From the NCBI GenBank assembly GCA_002634385.1, contig NSJL01000031.1, positions 1 to 46,554 of the forward strand: a stretch of 46,554 nucleotides of DNA. The letters run 5' to 3'. Positions 40,029 through 46,554 of the stretch are shown here, in pieces. The translations under genes were made by a program, and so were the position numbers. The first letter of the stretch is position 1. The number at the start of each line of letters is the position of its first letter. This DNA comes from Nitrospira sp. Its GTDB lineage: Bacteria; Nitrospirota; Thermodesulfovibrionia; Thermodesulfovibrionales; Dissulfurispiraceae. The notes under the pieces are model-generated. The model was not told the DNA's origin. It saw nothing but the letters and a program-made list of their open reading frames with translations, and did no database searches.

Positions 40029-40571
40029 TTATTTTCTGAACGGAATTCCTATCATCCGCAACAATTCCCTGCACTCCTTGTCGGTCTTCGCCGTGCTGCA
40101 CACCGCTATATCCAGACCGTGCACCATCTCCACTTTATCGTAATCTATTTCGGGAAAAATAAACTGCTCCTTCAAGCCGAAAGAGTAGTTCCCCCGCCCG
40201 TCAAAAGATTTCGAAGAGAGTCCCCTGAAGTCCCTGATTCTCGGTAATGCCACACTGATAAGCCTGTCGAGGAATTCGTACATCCTTTCACCGCGGAGAG
40301 TCACCTTGCAGCCGAGGGGAACCCCCTGTTTCAGTTTGAAACCCGCTATCGCCCGCTTCGATTTCGTGATGAGCGGTTTCTGACCGGCAATGGCAGCAAG
40401 CTCCTTTTCAGCGGCATCGAGTAACTTTATATTCTGGGTAGCCTCTCCGAGAGTGACATGAACAACTACCTTCGTCAGCTTCGGAACCTGCATAATGCTC
40501 TCATAGGAAAACTCCTTCATTAATGCCGGCACTATCTCTTTCGTATATTTTTCCTTCAGCCTCGGTGCCAT
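40029..40571 (-). CDS. rplE: Ribosomal protein L5
   Basis: 180 residues: [20 protein letters not shown], then [20 protein letters not shown] and [20 protein letters not shown], with the end [16 protein letters not shown]5 carries 5S rRNA and contacts the P-site tRNA. Confidence 0.99.
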   Translation of the reverse strand: MAPRLKEKYTKEIVPALMKEFSYESIMQVPKLTKVVVHVTLGEATQNIKLLDAAEKELAAIAGQKPLITKSKRAIAGFKLKQGVPLGCKVTLRGERMYEFLDRLISVALPRIRDFRGLSSKSFDGRGNYSFGLKEQFIFPEIDYDKVEMVHGLDIAVCSTAKTDKECRELLRMIGIPFRK

Positions 40572-40573
40572 TA

Positions 40574-40891
40574 TTACTCTATGACCTCCTTACACTTCCT
40601 GCACGTCCGTGACTTCTTCCCGTCCTCGAGAACAGTATTCCCAATTCGTGTCGGTCTGCCGCATTTCGGGCACATCAGCATAACATTCGATATATGCACC
40701 GGTGCCTCTTTTTCGATAATGCCGCCCTGGGTATACTTCTTATTCGGTTTCGTGTGCCTCTTGACTATGTTAATGCCCTCAATGACAACTCTTTCTTTCT
40801 CAGGGAGGACGGACAGTATTCTTCCCTTTTTCCCCTTGTTCTTTCCGGTTATCACAACCGCGGTGTCTCCTTTTTTAACCCGTAAGCCCAC
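40574..40891 (-). CDS. rplX: Ribosomal protein L24
   Basis: 105 residues from GTG 40891, which has GGAGG 5 nt upstream; a GTG at 40903 would include that ribosome site in the coding region. The KOW motif is [20 protein letters not shown], followed by [13 protein letters not shown]. The C-terminal half has two CxxC/CxxC pairs ([12 protein letters not shown] and [10 protein letters not shown]), so this L24 probably binds zinc. It starts assembly of the 50S subunit. Confidence 0.97.
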   Translation of the reverse strand: MGLRVKKGDTAVVITGKNKGKKGRILSVLPEKERVVIEGINIVKRHTKPNKKYTQGGIIEKEAPVHISNVMLMCPKCGRPTRIGNTVLEDGKKSRTCRKCKEVIE

Positions 40892-40910
40892 TGTATCCTC
40901 CACACGTTTA

Positions 40911-40982
40911 GTTCATAGTTCATTGCTCATTGCTCATAGGTATTCTGCCACCTCTATCAGCCATGAGCCATCAGCTATGAGC
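40911..40982. repeat. Mirrored arrays of degenerate 7-nt repeats between rplN and rplX
   Basis: Plus strand: four tandem heptamers at 40911-40938 (GTTCATA, GTTCATT, GCTCATT, GCTCATA). After a 16-nt spacer, four heptamers on the minus strand at 40955-40982 (GCTCATA, GCTGATG, GCTCATG, GCTGATA). The arms are complementary and end 3 nt before the rplN stop codon. Confidence 0.85.
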
Positions 40983-40985
40983 CGA

Positions 40986-41354
40986 TTAAAGTACTTCAGG
41001 AGCAAGGGAAATAATCTTCATGAACTCCTTCCATCTCAATTCCCTCGCCACCGGCCCGAATATTCTGGTCCCGATAGGTTCTGACTGGTTATTCAACAGC
41101 ACCACCGCGTTCTGGTCGAACCGGATATAGGAACCGTCAGGCCTCTTTGTCTCCTTTTTCGTCCTTACTACCACGGCCTTGGCAACAGCGCCCTTTTTTA
41201 TGTTTCCATCGGGGATCGCCTCTTTCACGCTCACCACGATGATATCGCCAAGCCGCGCATATCTCCTGTTGGAGCCTCCCATTACTCTTATACAGAGCAC
41301 TTTCTTGGCTCCCGAATTGTCTGCTACCTCAAGAATGCTCAGTGGCTGTATCAT
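40986..41354 (-). CDS. rplN: Ribosomal protein L14
   Basis: 122 residues, the canonical length, from ATG 41354 ([20 protein letters not shown]), with GAGGG about 8 nt upstream; a longer frame to 41375 lies inside rpsQ. The signature [20 protein letters not shown] and the end [11 protein letters not shown] are complete. It forms part of the intersubunit bridge. Confidence 0.99.
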   Translation of the reverse strand: MIQPLSILEVADNSGAKKVLCIRVMGGSNRRYARLGDIIVVSVKEAIPDGNIKKGAVAKAVVVRTKKETKRPDGSYIRFDQNAVVLLNNQSEPIGTRIFGPVARELRWKEFMKIISLAPEVL

Positions 41355-41355
41355 C

Positions 41356-41604
41356 CTATCTGCCCTCGCCTTCAACTATTTTAATTATCTGCCACCTTTT
41401 CTCCTTGCTCAGCGGCCTGCTCTCGATAATCTGGACCGTATCACCGATCTTGCATTTATTCTCTTCATCATGCGCCTTGAATTTGGTAATCTTCTTGACC
41501 GTCTTCCGGTACAGCGGATGCTGATACGTTTTGGTCACCGCCACCACTGCGGTCTTGTCCATCTTGTCGCTTACCACTTTCCCTGTGTATACCTTTTTAG
41601 GCAT
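41356..41604 (-). CDS. rpsQ: Ribosomal protein S17
   Basis: 82 residues: [20 protein letters not shown], then [20 protein letters not shown] and [20 protein letters not shown], a single OB fold that binds 16S rRNA helix 11. One nt separates its stop from the rplN start. Confidence 0.99.
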   Translation of the reverse strand: MPKKVYTGKVVSDKMDKTAVVAVTKTYQHPLYRKTVKKITKFKAHDEENKCKIGDTVQIIESRPLSKEKRWQIIKIVEGEGR

Positions 41605-41635
41605 TTCTGTTCCCTCTCCTTATTCTAAGCAGAAG

Positions 41636-41691
41636 GTGAGCAGGAGAAAAGCAAGGGGCATCCGCGTGCTCCCCTTACTTCTTCTGTTCAC
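41636..41691. repeat. Inverted repeat spanning the rpmC stop codon
   Basis: The plus-strand arm at 41636-41658 starts GTGAGCAGGAGAAAAGC and ends GGGG; it matches, with a 2-nt gap and a few changes, the minus-strand sequence at 41671-41691 (GTGAACAGAAGAAGTAAGG...). The right arm encodes the last residues of L29 and its stop. The loop is 12 nt. It looks like a hairpin of about 20 bp after rpmC. Confidence 0.65.
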
Positions 41692-41878
41692 TTCCCGTTT
41701 TTTCGGTCATTACTGTCAGCATGCGCGCGATGTCTTTCCGTACAGCGCGTATTCTGCTATTGCTCTGCAATTCCCCCTTCGCGAGCTGAAACCTCAGATT
41801 GAACAGCTCTTTTCTCAAATCGTTCTCTTTCTGCTTCAGTTCCTCGACGGATAGTGCCCTAAAATCGGAAGCTTTCAT
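41675..41878 (-). CDS. rpmC: Ribosomal protein L29
   Basis: 67 residues: [20 protein letters not shown], then [18 protein letters not shown] and [15 protein letters not shown], the long two-helix hairpin of L29 at the tunnel exit. It overlaps the rplP stop by 4 nt. Confidence 0.99.
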   Translation of the reverse strand: MKASDFRALSVEELKQKENDLRKELFNLRFQLAKGELQSNSRIRAVRKDIARMLTVMTEKTGSEQKK

Positions 41879-42294
41879 GCTACCGCCTCCTCTCTCTTCA
41901 CAATTTTTGTCGCCACCGGGAGCTTCCGGGAGGCGAAAGTAAAAGCCTCTTTCGCTACCTGCTCACTGACCCCGGATACCTCATATAGTATTCTGCCGGG
42001 CTTTACCACCGCAACCCAATACTCCGGATTGCCTTTGCCCTTCCCCATTCTCGTCTCAGCGGGCTTCTTGGTAATAGGTTTGTCCGGGAAAATCCGTATC
42101 CACACCTTTACGCCCTTCTTTGCATGCCTCGTAATGGCAACACGCGCCGCCTCTATCTGGCGGCTGGTGATCCAGCCGGGCTCCGTAGCCTTCAGCCCGA
42201 ACTCCCCGAAACTGATATCGGACCCGCGGTACGCCTTGCCGTTCATGTTGCCCTTCATTGTTTTCCTGAATTTAATCTTTTTCGGTGCTAACAT
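41875..42294 (-). CDS. rplP: Ribosomal protein L16
   Basis: 139 residues. [20 protein letters not shown] starts the protein; [20 protein letters not shown] and [20 protein letters not shown] are the conserved blocks. L16 helps place A-site tRNA. One nt lies between its start and the rpsC stop. Confidence 0.99.
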   Translation of the reverse strand: MLAPKKIKFRKTMKGNMNGKAYRGSDISFGEFGLKATEPGWITSRQIEAARVAITRHAKKGVKVWIRIFPDKPITKKPAETRMGKGKGNPEYWVAVVKPGRILYEVSGVSEQVAKEAFTFASRKLPVATKIVKREEAVA

Positions 42295-42295
42295 T

Positions 42296-42952
42296 TCACT
42301 CTCCTACAAGGGAAGTTCCGGCCTGTTCCGAAAGGATATCGCCATGGTACAACCAGACCTTGATCCCGATCTTGCCGTAGGTCGTCATGGATTCTGCGAA
42401 ACCGTAGTCCACATCCGCCCTGAAAGTGCTGAGAGGAACACGCCCCTCCCTGTACCACTCGGTCCTCGCTATTTCGGCACCCGCCAACCTTCCGGAACAC
42501 TGCACTTTGATTCCAAGAGCGCCAAACCTCATGGCAGAGGAGACGGCACGCTTCAAAGCCCTCCTGAAAGCGACCCTTTTCTCTATCTGCAGCGCGATAT
42601 TTTCGGATACGAGCTGTGCATCCACTTCCGGCTTCCTGATCTCTTTTATGTCAATGGCGACCTGCTTCCCGGTCATGGCCTCGATCTCTTTCTTCAGCTT
42701 CTCGACTTCGGAACCCTTCTTACCGATAATAATGCCGGGGCGCGCGGTGTGAATAATCACTTTCAGTTTTTGTCCGGGTCTCTCTATTTCAATCCTGGAC
42801 ACGCCTGCATGGGACAGTTTTTGCTTTATCATCTTGCGGACATTGAGATCCTCGAGGAGTTGCTCTGAATACCCCTTTTTGAGGTACCACCGTGATTCCC
42901 ATGACCTGATGATTCCCAGTCTGTTTCCGATAGGATTCGTCTTCTGCCCCAA
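42296..42952 (-). CDS. rpsC: Ribosomal protein S3
   Basis: 218 residues: [20 protein letters not shown], a KH domain around 60-100 ([19 protein letters not shown]), and the C-terminal S3 domain ([33 protein letters not shown]). It lies at the mRNA entry channel. Confidence 0.99.
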   Translation of the reverse strand: MGQKTNPIGNRLGIIRSWESRWYLKKGYSEQLLEDLNVRKMIKQKLSHAGVSRIEIERPGQKLKVIIHTARPGIIIGKKGSEVEKLKKEIEAMTGKQVAIDIKEIRKPEVDAQLVSENIALQIEKRVAFRRALKRAVSSAMRFGALGIKVQCSGRLAGAEIARTEWYREGRVPLSTFRADVDYGFAESMTTYGKIGIKVWLYHGDILSEQAGTSLVGE

Positions 42953-42982
42953 CTTAACACCTCCGACCCATACCGCTACGAT

Positions 42983-43324
42983 TCATTTCTCTTCCTCCGC
43001 CAGGATAATGGTTATATGACATGATCTTTTCTTGATTACGTTCGCCCGACCCATGGCCCGCGGCTCCATACGTTTCATGACAGGACCGTTGTCGACAAAA
43101 GCCGTCTTCACCTTCAGCCTGTCAATATCAACATGCCTGCTCTTCTGCTCCGCATTCGCCATAGCGGACTTCAGAAGCTTCTCTACCGATTGTGCCGCCC
43201 GGTAGGGCATAAACCGGAGGGATATCAAGGCATCCGACGCCTTTTTCCCCCGGATAAGGTCAACCACCCTTCTCGCTTTTCTTGGTGTAATGCGTGCAAA
43301 ACGTAAAATTGCCTTGGATTCCAT
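42983..43324 (-). CDS. rplV: Ribosomal protein L22
   Basis: 113 residues: ILRFARITPRKARRVVDLIR and the conserved C-terminal RRMEPRAMGRA-like block (KRMEPRAMGRANVIKKRSCH). The extended beta hairpin lines the exit tunnel. Spaced 6 nt from rpsS. Confidence 0.98.
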   Translation of the reverse strand: MESKAILRFARITPRKARRVVDLIRGKKASDALISLRFMPYRAAQSVEKLLKSAMANAEQKSRHVDIDRLKVKTAFVDNGPVMKRMEPRAMGRANVIKKRSCHITIILAEEEK

Positions 43325-43330
43325 AATAGT

Positions 43331-43609
43331 TTATCCCTTCGATCCCTTCTCCGAGCCTGCATGCCCCTTAAAGGTTCTGGTTGGTGAAAATTCTCCAAGC
43401 TTATGTCCCACCATGTTCTCGGTCACATAAACAGGAATGAACTTCTTCCCATTATGCACCGCGAAGGTGAAACCGATAAACTCGGGGACTATGGTTGACC
43501 TGCGCGACCAGGTTTTGATCATTTTCTTATCCCCGGTCTCCACCATAGCCTGCACTTTCTTTAACAGTTTAGGCTCGACAAACGGCCCCTTTTTCAAGGA
43601 TCTAGGCAC
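43331..43609 (-). CDS. rpsS: Ribosomal protein S19
   Basis: 92 residues: [20 protein letters not shown], then [20 protein letters not shown] and [20 protein letters not shown]. It binds 16S rRNA in the 30S head together with S13. The gap to rplB is about 95 nt and holds repeat arrays. Confidence 0.99.
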   Translation of the reverse strand: MPRSLKKGPFVEPKLLKKVQAMVETGDKKMIKTWSRRSTIVPEFIGFTFAVHNGKKFIPVYVTENMVGHKLGEFSPTRTFKGHAGSEKGSKG

Positions 43610-43626
43610 GTACTCCTCCTTCTTTA

Positions 43627-43700
43627 GCTCATCGTTCTTAGTTCATAGCTCACCGCGCCTCTTTTGCAGTACAAGGAGCTATGAGCCATCAGCCAAGAGC
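43627..43700. repeat. Mirrored arrays of degenerate 7-nt repeats between rpsS and rplB
   Basis: Plus strand: four heptamers at 43627-43654 (GCTCATC, GTTCTTA, GTTCATA, GCTCACC). After 18 nt, four minus-strand heptamers at 43673-43700 (GCTCTTG, GCTGATG, GCTCATA, GCTCCTT). Same word family as the rplN-rplX array, and again ending just before a stop codon (rplB, 43704). Confidence 0.85.
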
Positions 43701-43703
43701 CGG

Positions 43704-44522
43704 TTATTTTCTCTTCTTTACGATAAACCTGTCCGTCCTCTTGTTGCGTCTTGTCTTCACTCCCTCAGGCTTACCCCATGGCGAGCACGCAGGCCTTCCT
43801 CCGGAAGAGCGCCCCTCACCACCTCCCAAAGGATGGTCGATCGGGTTCATGGCAACGCCCCTGACATGCGGACGTTTCCCCTTGTACCTGTTCCTTCCTG
43901 CCTTTCCTATGGAAATATTCTCACGCTCTCCGTTTCCGACCTGCCCTATTGTCGCACTGCATGCCGTCATAATGAAACGCACCTCACCGGAAGGCATTTT
44001 TATCTGAGCATACTTCCCTTCTTTGGCAACGATCTGGGCGGATACACCTGCCCCCCTCACCAGTTTTGCCCCTTCTCCAGGCTTCAGTTCGATATTGTGA
44101 ATCATGGTACCGAGAGGAATTTCCTTAATACTCAGGGCATTGCCGGGTTTTATTTCTGCGCCCGACCCCGACAGCACCGTATCGCCCACCGCAAGTCCCA
44201 CCGGGCAAAGGATATACCGATACTCCCCGTCACGATACTGCAGCAGCGCGATACGGGCAGACCGGTTGGGGTCATACTCGATTGTCTTCACCACGGCAGG
44301 AATTCCCTTTTTATCACGATTGAAATCGATAATTCTATATAACCTTTTATTCCCTCCGCCCCTTTGCCAGGCGGTAACCTCCCCGGTATTGTTCCTTCCG
44401 CCTGTCTTTTTCAAAGGAACCGTCAGAGGCCGATAGGGCTCATCTGCGGTAATGTCCTTGAAATCTGAAGCGCTTTGGAATCTTCTTCCCGGTGATGTCG
44501 GCTTAAACTTTCTTATTCCCAT
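43704..44522 (-). CDS. rplB: Ribosomal protein L2
   Basis: 272 residues: [40 protein letters not shown], and the peptidyl-transferase-proximal end [20 protein letters not shown] with [18 protein letters not shown]. His in [10 protein letters not shown] is the residue long implicated in peptidyl transfer. Complete length. Confidence 0.99.
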   Translation of the reverse strand: MGIRKFKPTSPGRRFQSASDFKDITADEPYRPLTVPLKKTGGRNNTGEVTAWQRGGGNKRLYRIIDFNRDKKGIPAVVKTIEYDPNRSARIALLQYRDGEYRYILCPVGLAVGDTVLSGSGAEIKPGNALSIKEIPLGTMIHNIELKPGEGAKLVRGAGVSAQIVAKEGKYAQIKMPSGEVRFIMTACSATIGQVGNGERENISIGKAGRNRYKGKRPHVRGVAMNPIDHPLGGGEGRSSGGRPACSPWGKPEGVKTRRNKRTDRFIVKKRK

Positions 44523-44571
44523 TTTCCTCTTCCTTTTGCTCTTTACTCGTCACTTTTCGTGCTCTTTTTCC

Positions 44572-44862
44572 TTACACGCCTTCTATAAAGTCGAGCTTCT
44601 CGCCTTTTTTCAGTGTAATGATCGCCTTTTTTCTATCGGATCTTCTTCCGATGGACTTGCCGAACCTCTTCAGCTTGCCCCTGACGTTGATGGTAGCGAT
44701 ACTTTCCACCTTTATCTTGAAGATCTCTTCCATCGCTTTCTTTATTTCATGCTTGTTCGCACCGGCATCCACCTCGATCAGGATTTTATTCTCCCTTTCT
44801 TTAAGGTCCATGCCCTTCTCAGTAAAGAGGGGTTTCTTAATCACTTCATATATCGTCGTCAT
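44572..44862 (-). CDS. rplW: Ribosomal protein L23
   Basis: 96 residues from ATG 44862 (MTTIYEVIKKPLFTEKGMDL), with AGGAGG about 7 nt upstream; a frame to 44880 would overlap rplD. Conserved FKIKVESIATINVRGKLKRF and the GRRSDRKKAIITLKKGEKLD segment. It forms the trigger-factor and signal-recognition docking site at the tunnel exit. Confidence 0.98.
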   Translation of the reverse strand: MTTIYEVIKKPLFTEKGMDLKERENKILIEVDAGANKHEIKKAMEEIFKIKVESIATINVRGKLKRFGKSIGRRSDRKKAIITLKKGEKLDFIEGV

Positions 44863-44866
44863 CTCT

Positions 44867-45508
44867 CTACACCTCCTCATTGCCTTGCAGCTTCTTCATG
44901 GCATCGCCAGTAAACACAAGATTGTTGTACGCTGCCACATCATAGGCGTTGAGGTCGTTGACCCGTACCACCCCCACTCCGGGAATATTCCGGGCGGAAA
45001 GAAGGGTATTTTTATCGTGCTCATGAAGGATAATAAGCACCTTCCTGCCGGACAGCCCCAATTTTCCCAGGATCTTCGCCATTTCGCTGGTCTTCGGCTC
45101 CTGCAGCGCTATGCTGTCGATCACCATTATTTCCCCGTCCGCAAGCTTCATCGTCAGTGCCTTGGAAAGGGCCGCTTTTCTTATATTTTTTGGCAATCTG
45201 ATGGAGTAGTCCCGCGGCTGAGGCCCGAATACCGTTCCACCGCCCCTCCAGATAGGGGAGCGGGTGCTGCCGTGGCGCGCTCTTCCGGTATGTTTCTGCT
45301 TCCACGGCTTTTTTCCACCACCGTTTACCATTCCGCGCGTTTTCGTCGCATGGGTCCCCTGCCTCTGGTTGGCCAGGGCGCCCACCACCGCGCTATGCAC
45401 CACTGATTCCGATGCATCGCTGTTGAACAATGCTCCCGAAAGACTCATCGTACCCTTTACCGCATTGTTTTTATCTTTTATCTCTATGGTTTTGCTCTCT
45501 GGCGACAT
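44867..45508 (-). CDS. rplD: Ribosomal protein L4
   Basis: 213 residues: VHSAVVGALANQRQGTHATK, KKPWKQKHTGRARHGSTRSP and GGGTVFGPQPRDYSIRLPKN form the tunnel-lining loop; the C-terminal part is the globular domain. In E. coli L4 represses the S10 operon; whether that holds here is unknown. One nt from the rplC stop. Confidence 0.99.
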   Translation of the reverse strand: MSPESKTIEIKDKNNAVKGTMSLSGALFNSDASESVVHSAVVGALANQRQGTHATKTRGMVNGGGKKPWKQKHTGRARHGSTRSPIWRGGGTVFGPQPRDYSIRLPKNIRKAALSKALTMKLADGEIMVIDSIALQEPKTSEMAKILGKLGLSGRKVLIILHEHDKNTLLSARNIPGVGVVRVNDLNAYDVAAYNNLVFTGDAMKKLQGNEEV

Positions 45509-45509
45509 A

Positions 45510-46124
45510 CTATTTATCCTTCCGAATCTCGATTATTGTATTTGAAGGCCCCGGAACAGCGCCCTTTACGAGTATCAGATTTTGTTCAGGACGGACATCA
45601 ACCACCGTCAGATTTCGCACTGTCACTCTATCGGATCCCATATGACCCGCCATCCGCATTCCCTTCCACACCCGCGAGGGAAAGGAGCTGGCACCGATGG
45701 AACCCGGAGCCCTGTTGAACATGGACCCGTGCGTATCAGGACCTCCGAGGAAGTTGTGCCTTTTCATTACTCCCTGAAACCCCTTCCCCTTCGAAATTCC
45801 GGATACGGAGATCCTGTCACCCTTACTGAAGCTTTCCGCTTTGACAAAATCACCCACCTTCAGCCCCCCCATGGGGAACTCTTTTACTACCCTGTATGCG
45901 GCGGTCCCGGCCTTCTTGAACACACCGGCTGCGGGCTTCTTCACGCGCTTCGGCTTCTTCTCTTCTACAAAACCTATCTTTACCGCTTCATAGCCGTCTC
46001 TTTCCGGCGTCTTCACCTGGATGACACAGCAGGGACCTGCTTCGATGACCGTAACAGGCACGAGCTTTCCATCCTCGGTAAAGACCTGCGTCATTCCGAG
46101 TTTCTTTCCAAGTATTCCTGTCAT
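45510..46124 (-). CDS. rplC: Ribosomal protein L3
   Basis: 204 residues: [20 protein letters not shown] at the start, and the signature [20 protein letters not shown] followed by HRAPGSIG-like [21 protein letters not shown]3 is an early assembly protein near the peptidyl transferase centre. Start overlaps the rpsJ end by 4 nt. Confidence 0.99.
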   Translation of the reverse strand: MTGILGKKLGMTQVFTEDGKLVPVTVIEAGPCCVIQVKTPERDGYEAVKIGFVEEKKPKRVKKPAAGVFKKAGTAAYRVVKEFPMGGLKVGDFVKAESFSKGDRISVSGISKGKGFQGVMKRHNFLGGPDTHGSMFNRAPGSIGASSFPSRVWKGMRMAGHMGSDRVTVRNLTVVDVRPEQNLILVKGAVPGPSNTIIEIRKDK

Positions 46125-46426
46125 AGCTTTATCTCCACATCTACCCCTGAAGCCAACTCGAGCTTCATCAGTGCATCTACCGTGTCAGGGGTGGGATCGT
46201 AGATATCGATAAGCCTCTTGTGTGTCCGTATCTCGAACTGCTCCCGCGACTTCTTGTCCACGTGGGGGGAGCGCAAGATCGTGAACTTGCTTATTTTCGT
46301 CGGAAGAGGCACCGGCCCCGCGATGCGGGCACCGGTCCTCTGCGCCGTATCCACAATCTCCCTGACAGACTGGTCCAGCAATCTGTGATCGTATGCTTTT
46401 AGCTTTATTCTTATTTTTTGATTCAC
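46121..46426 (-). CDS. rpsJ: Ribosomal protein S10
   Basis: 101 residues: [40 protein letters not shown] and [20 protein letters not shown]. First ribosomal gene of the visible operon, immediately after tuf. Besides its 30S role, S10 family members act as NusE in antitermination. Confidence 0.99.
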   Translation of the reverse strand: MNQKIRIKLKAYDHRLLDQSVREIVDTAQRTGARIAGPVPLPTKISKFTILRSPHVDKKSREQFEIRTHKRLIDIYDPTPDTVDALMKLELASGVDVEIKL

Positions 46427-46431
46427 CTTAT

Positions 46432-46554
46432 TTACTCCAGGATCTCAGTAACGACACCTGCACCCACGGTTCTGCCGCCCTCTCTGATGGCGAATCTCAG
46501 TTCCTTTTCCATGGCAATGGGTGCTATCAGCTCGACCGTTATGGTTACGTTATC
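46432..46554 (-). CDS. tuf: Elongation factor Tu, C-terminal fragment (runs off the window)
   Basis: The last 40 codons are visible. They read [20 protein letters not shown] and then [20 protein letters not shown] before TAA at 46432-46434, which is the invariant end of EF-Tu domain 3. The gene continues beyond the right edge, so the upstream promoter of the operon is outside the window. Only 5 nt separate it from rpsJ. Confidence 0.97.
   Translation of the reverse strand, partial: DNVTITVELIAPIAMEKELRFAIREGGRTVGAGVVTEILE

Noticed and set aside
44523..44571. Purine-rich rplB-rplW spacer as another heptamer array
   Set aside because: It contains AAAGAGCA-like words twice but no consistent 7-nt phase and no mirrored partner.

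Overview
The window is about 46.5 kb of bacterial chromosome with two parts. The right half is a complete housekeeping region: the S10-spc-alpha ribosomal protein super-operon, read leftward from tuf to rplQ. The left 18 kb is an accessory block that looks like the transfer region of an integrative conjugative element. The RpoA, SecY and ribosomal protein sequences, the zinc-binding forms of S14, S4 and L36, and the mix of neighbours suggest a free-living, probably anaerobic Gram-negative bacterium. Nitrospirota or a related deep-branching lineage is my best guess, but this is inference and I could not run a phylogeny.

Layout. (1) 1-18261, minus strand: one tightly packed operon, with most junctions overlapping by 1-13 nt. 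It starts with a ParB-like DNA-binding protein and a protein with a sigma-70 region-2-like segment. An unknown ORF follows, then a mating-pair-formation set in conserved order: RAQPRD-like protein, TraA/VirB2-like pilin, TraL-, TraE/VirB8-, TraK/VirB9-, TraB/VirB10- and TraV-like proteins. Three unknown small proteins come next, and then a type IV pilus/type II secretion-like machine: secretin, PilP-like coiled-coil protein, ATPase, GspF-type platform protein and two single-pass membrane proteins. The block ends with three prepilins, the last running off the left edge with a glycine-rich, phage-tail-fibre-like C-terminus. (2) 18262-18632: control region shared with a divergent XRE regulator (18633-19334). 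(3) 19410-31638: mixed chromosomal genes: an orphan 2x[4Fe-4S] ferredoxin; a NapH/NapG-like polyferredoxin fusion paired with a Tat-exported DUF362 protein; a catalytic plus non-catalytic M16 peptidase pair; an rnhA-U32-aroD operon; a chemoreceptor; a small excisionase-like DNA-binding protein; a ferritin-like protein behind a strong promoter overlapped by an 18-bp perfect palindrome; and FxsA. (4) 31781-46554, minus strand: the ribosomal operon, closed by a terminator at 31684-31716. It lacks rpmD between rpsE and rplO and adk between secY and map. It carries a 29-codon membrane ORF overlapping the rplQ stop, and mirrored arrays of degenerate 7-nt repeats in three intergenic gaps.

How it fits together. 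The accessory block would express a conjugation channel and a thin type IV pilus from one transcript, with ParB-like, sigma-like and XRE proteins as candidate controllers. No integrase, relaxase, coupling protein or attachment site is visible, so mobility is inferred from gene content only. The best leads are the chimeric transfer/pilus operon with its tail-fibre-like pilus tip, the sigma-like protein, the heptamer arrays, three genes whose promoter spacing suggests leaderless mRNAs, the ferritin-like protein with its operator, and the small ORF behind rplQ.
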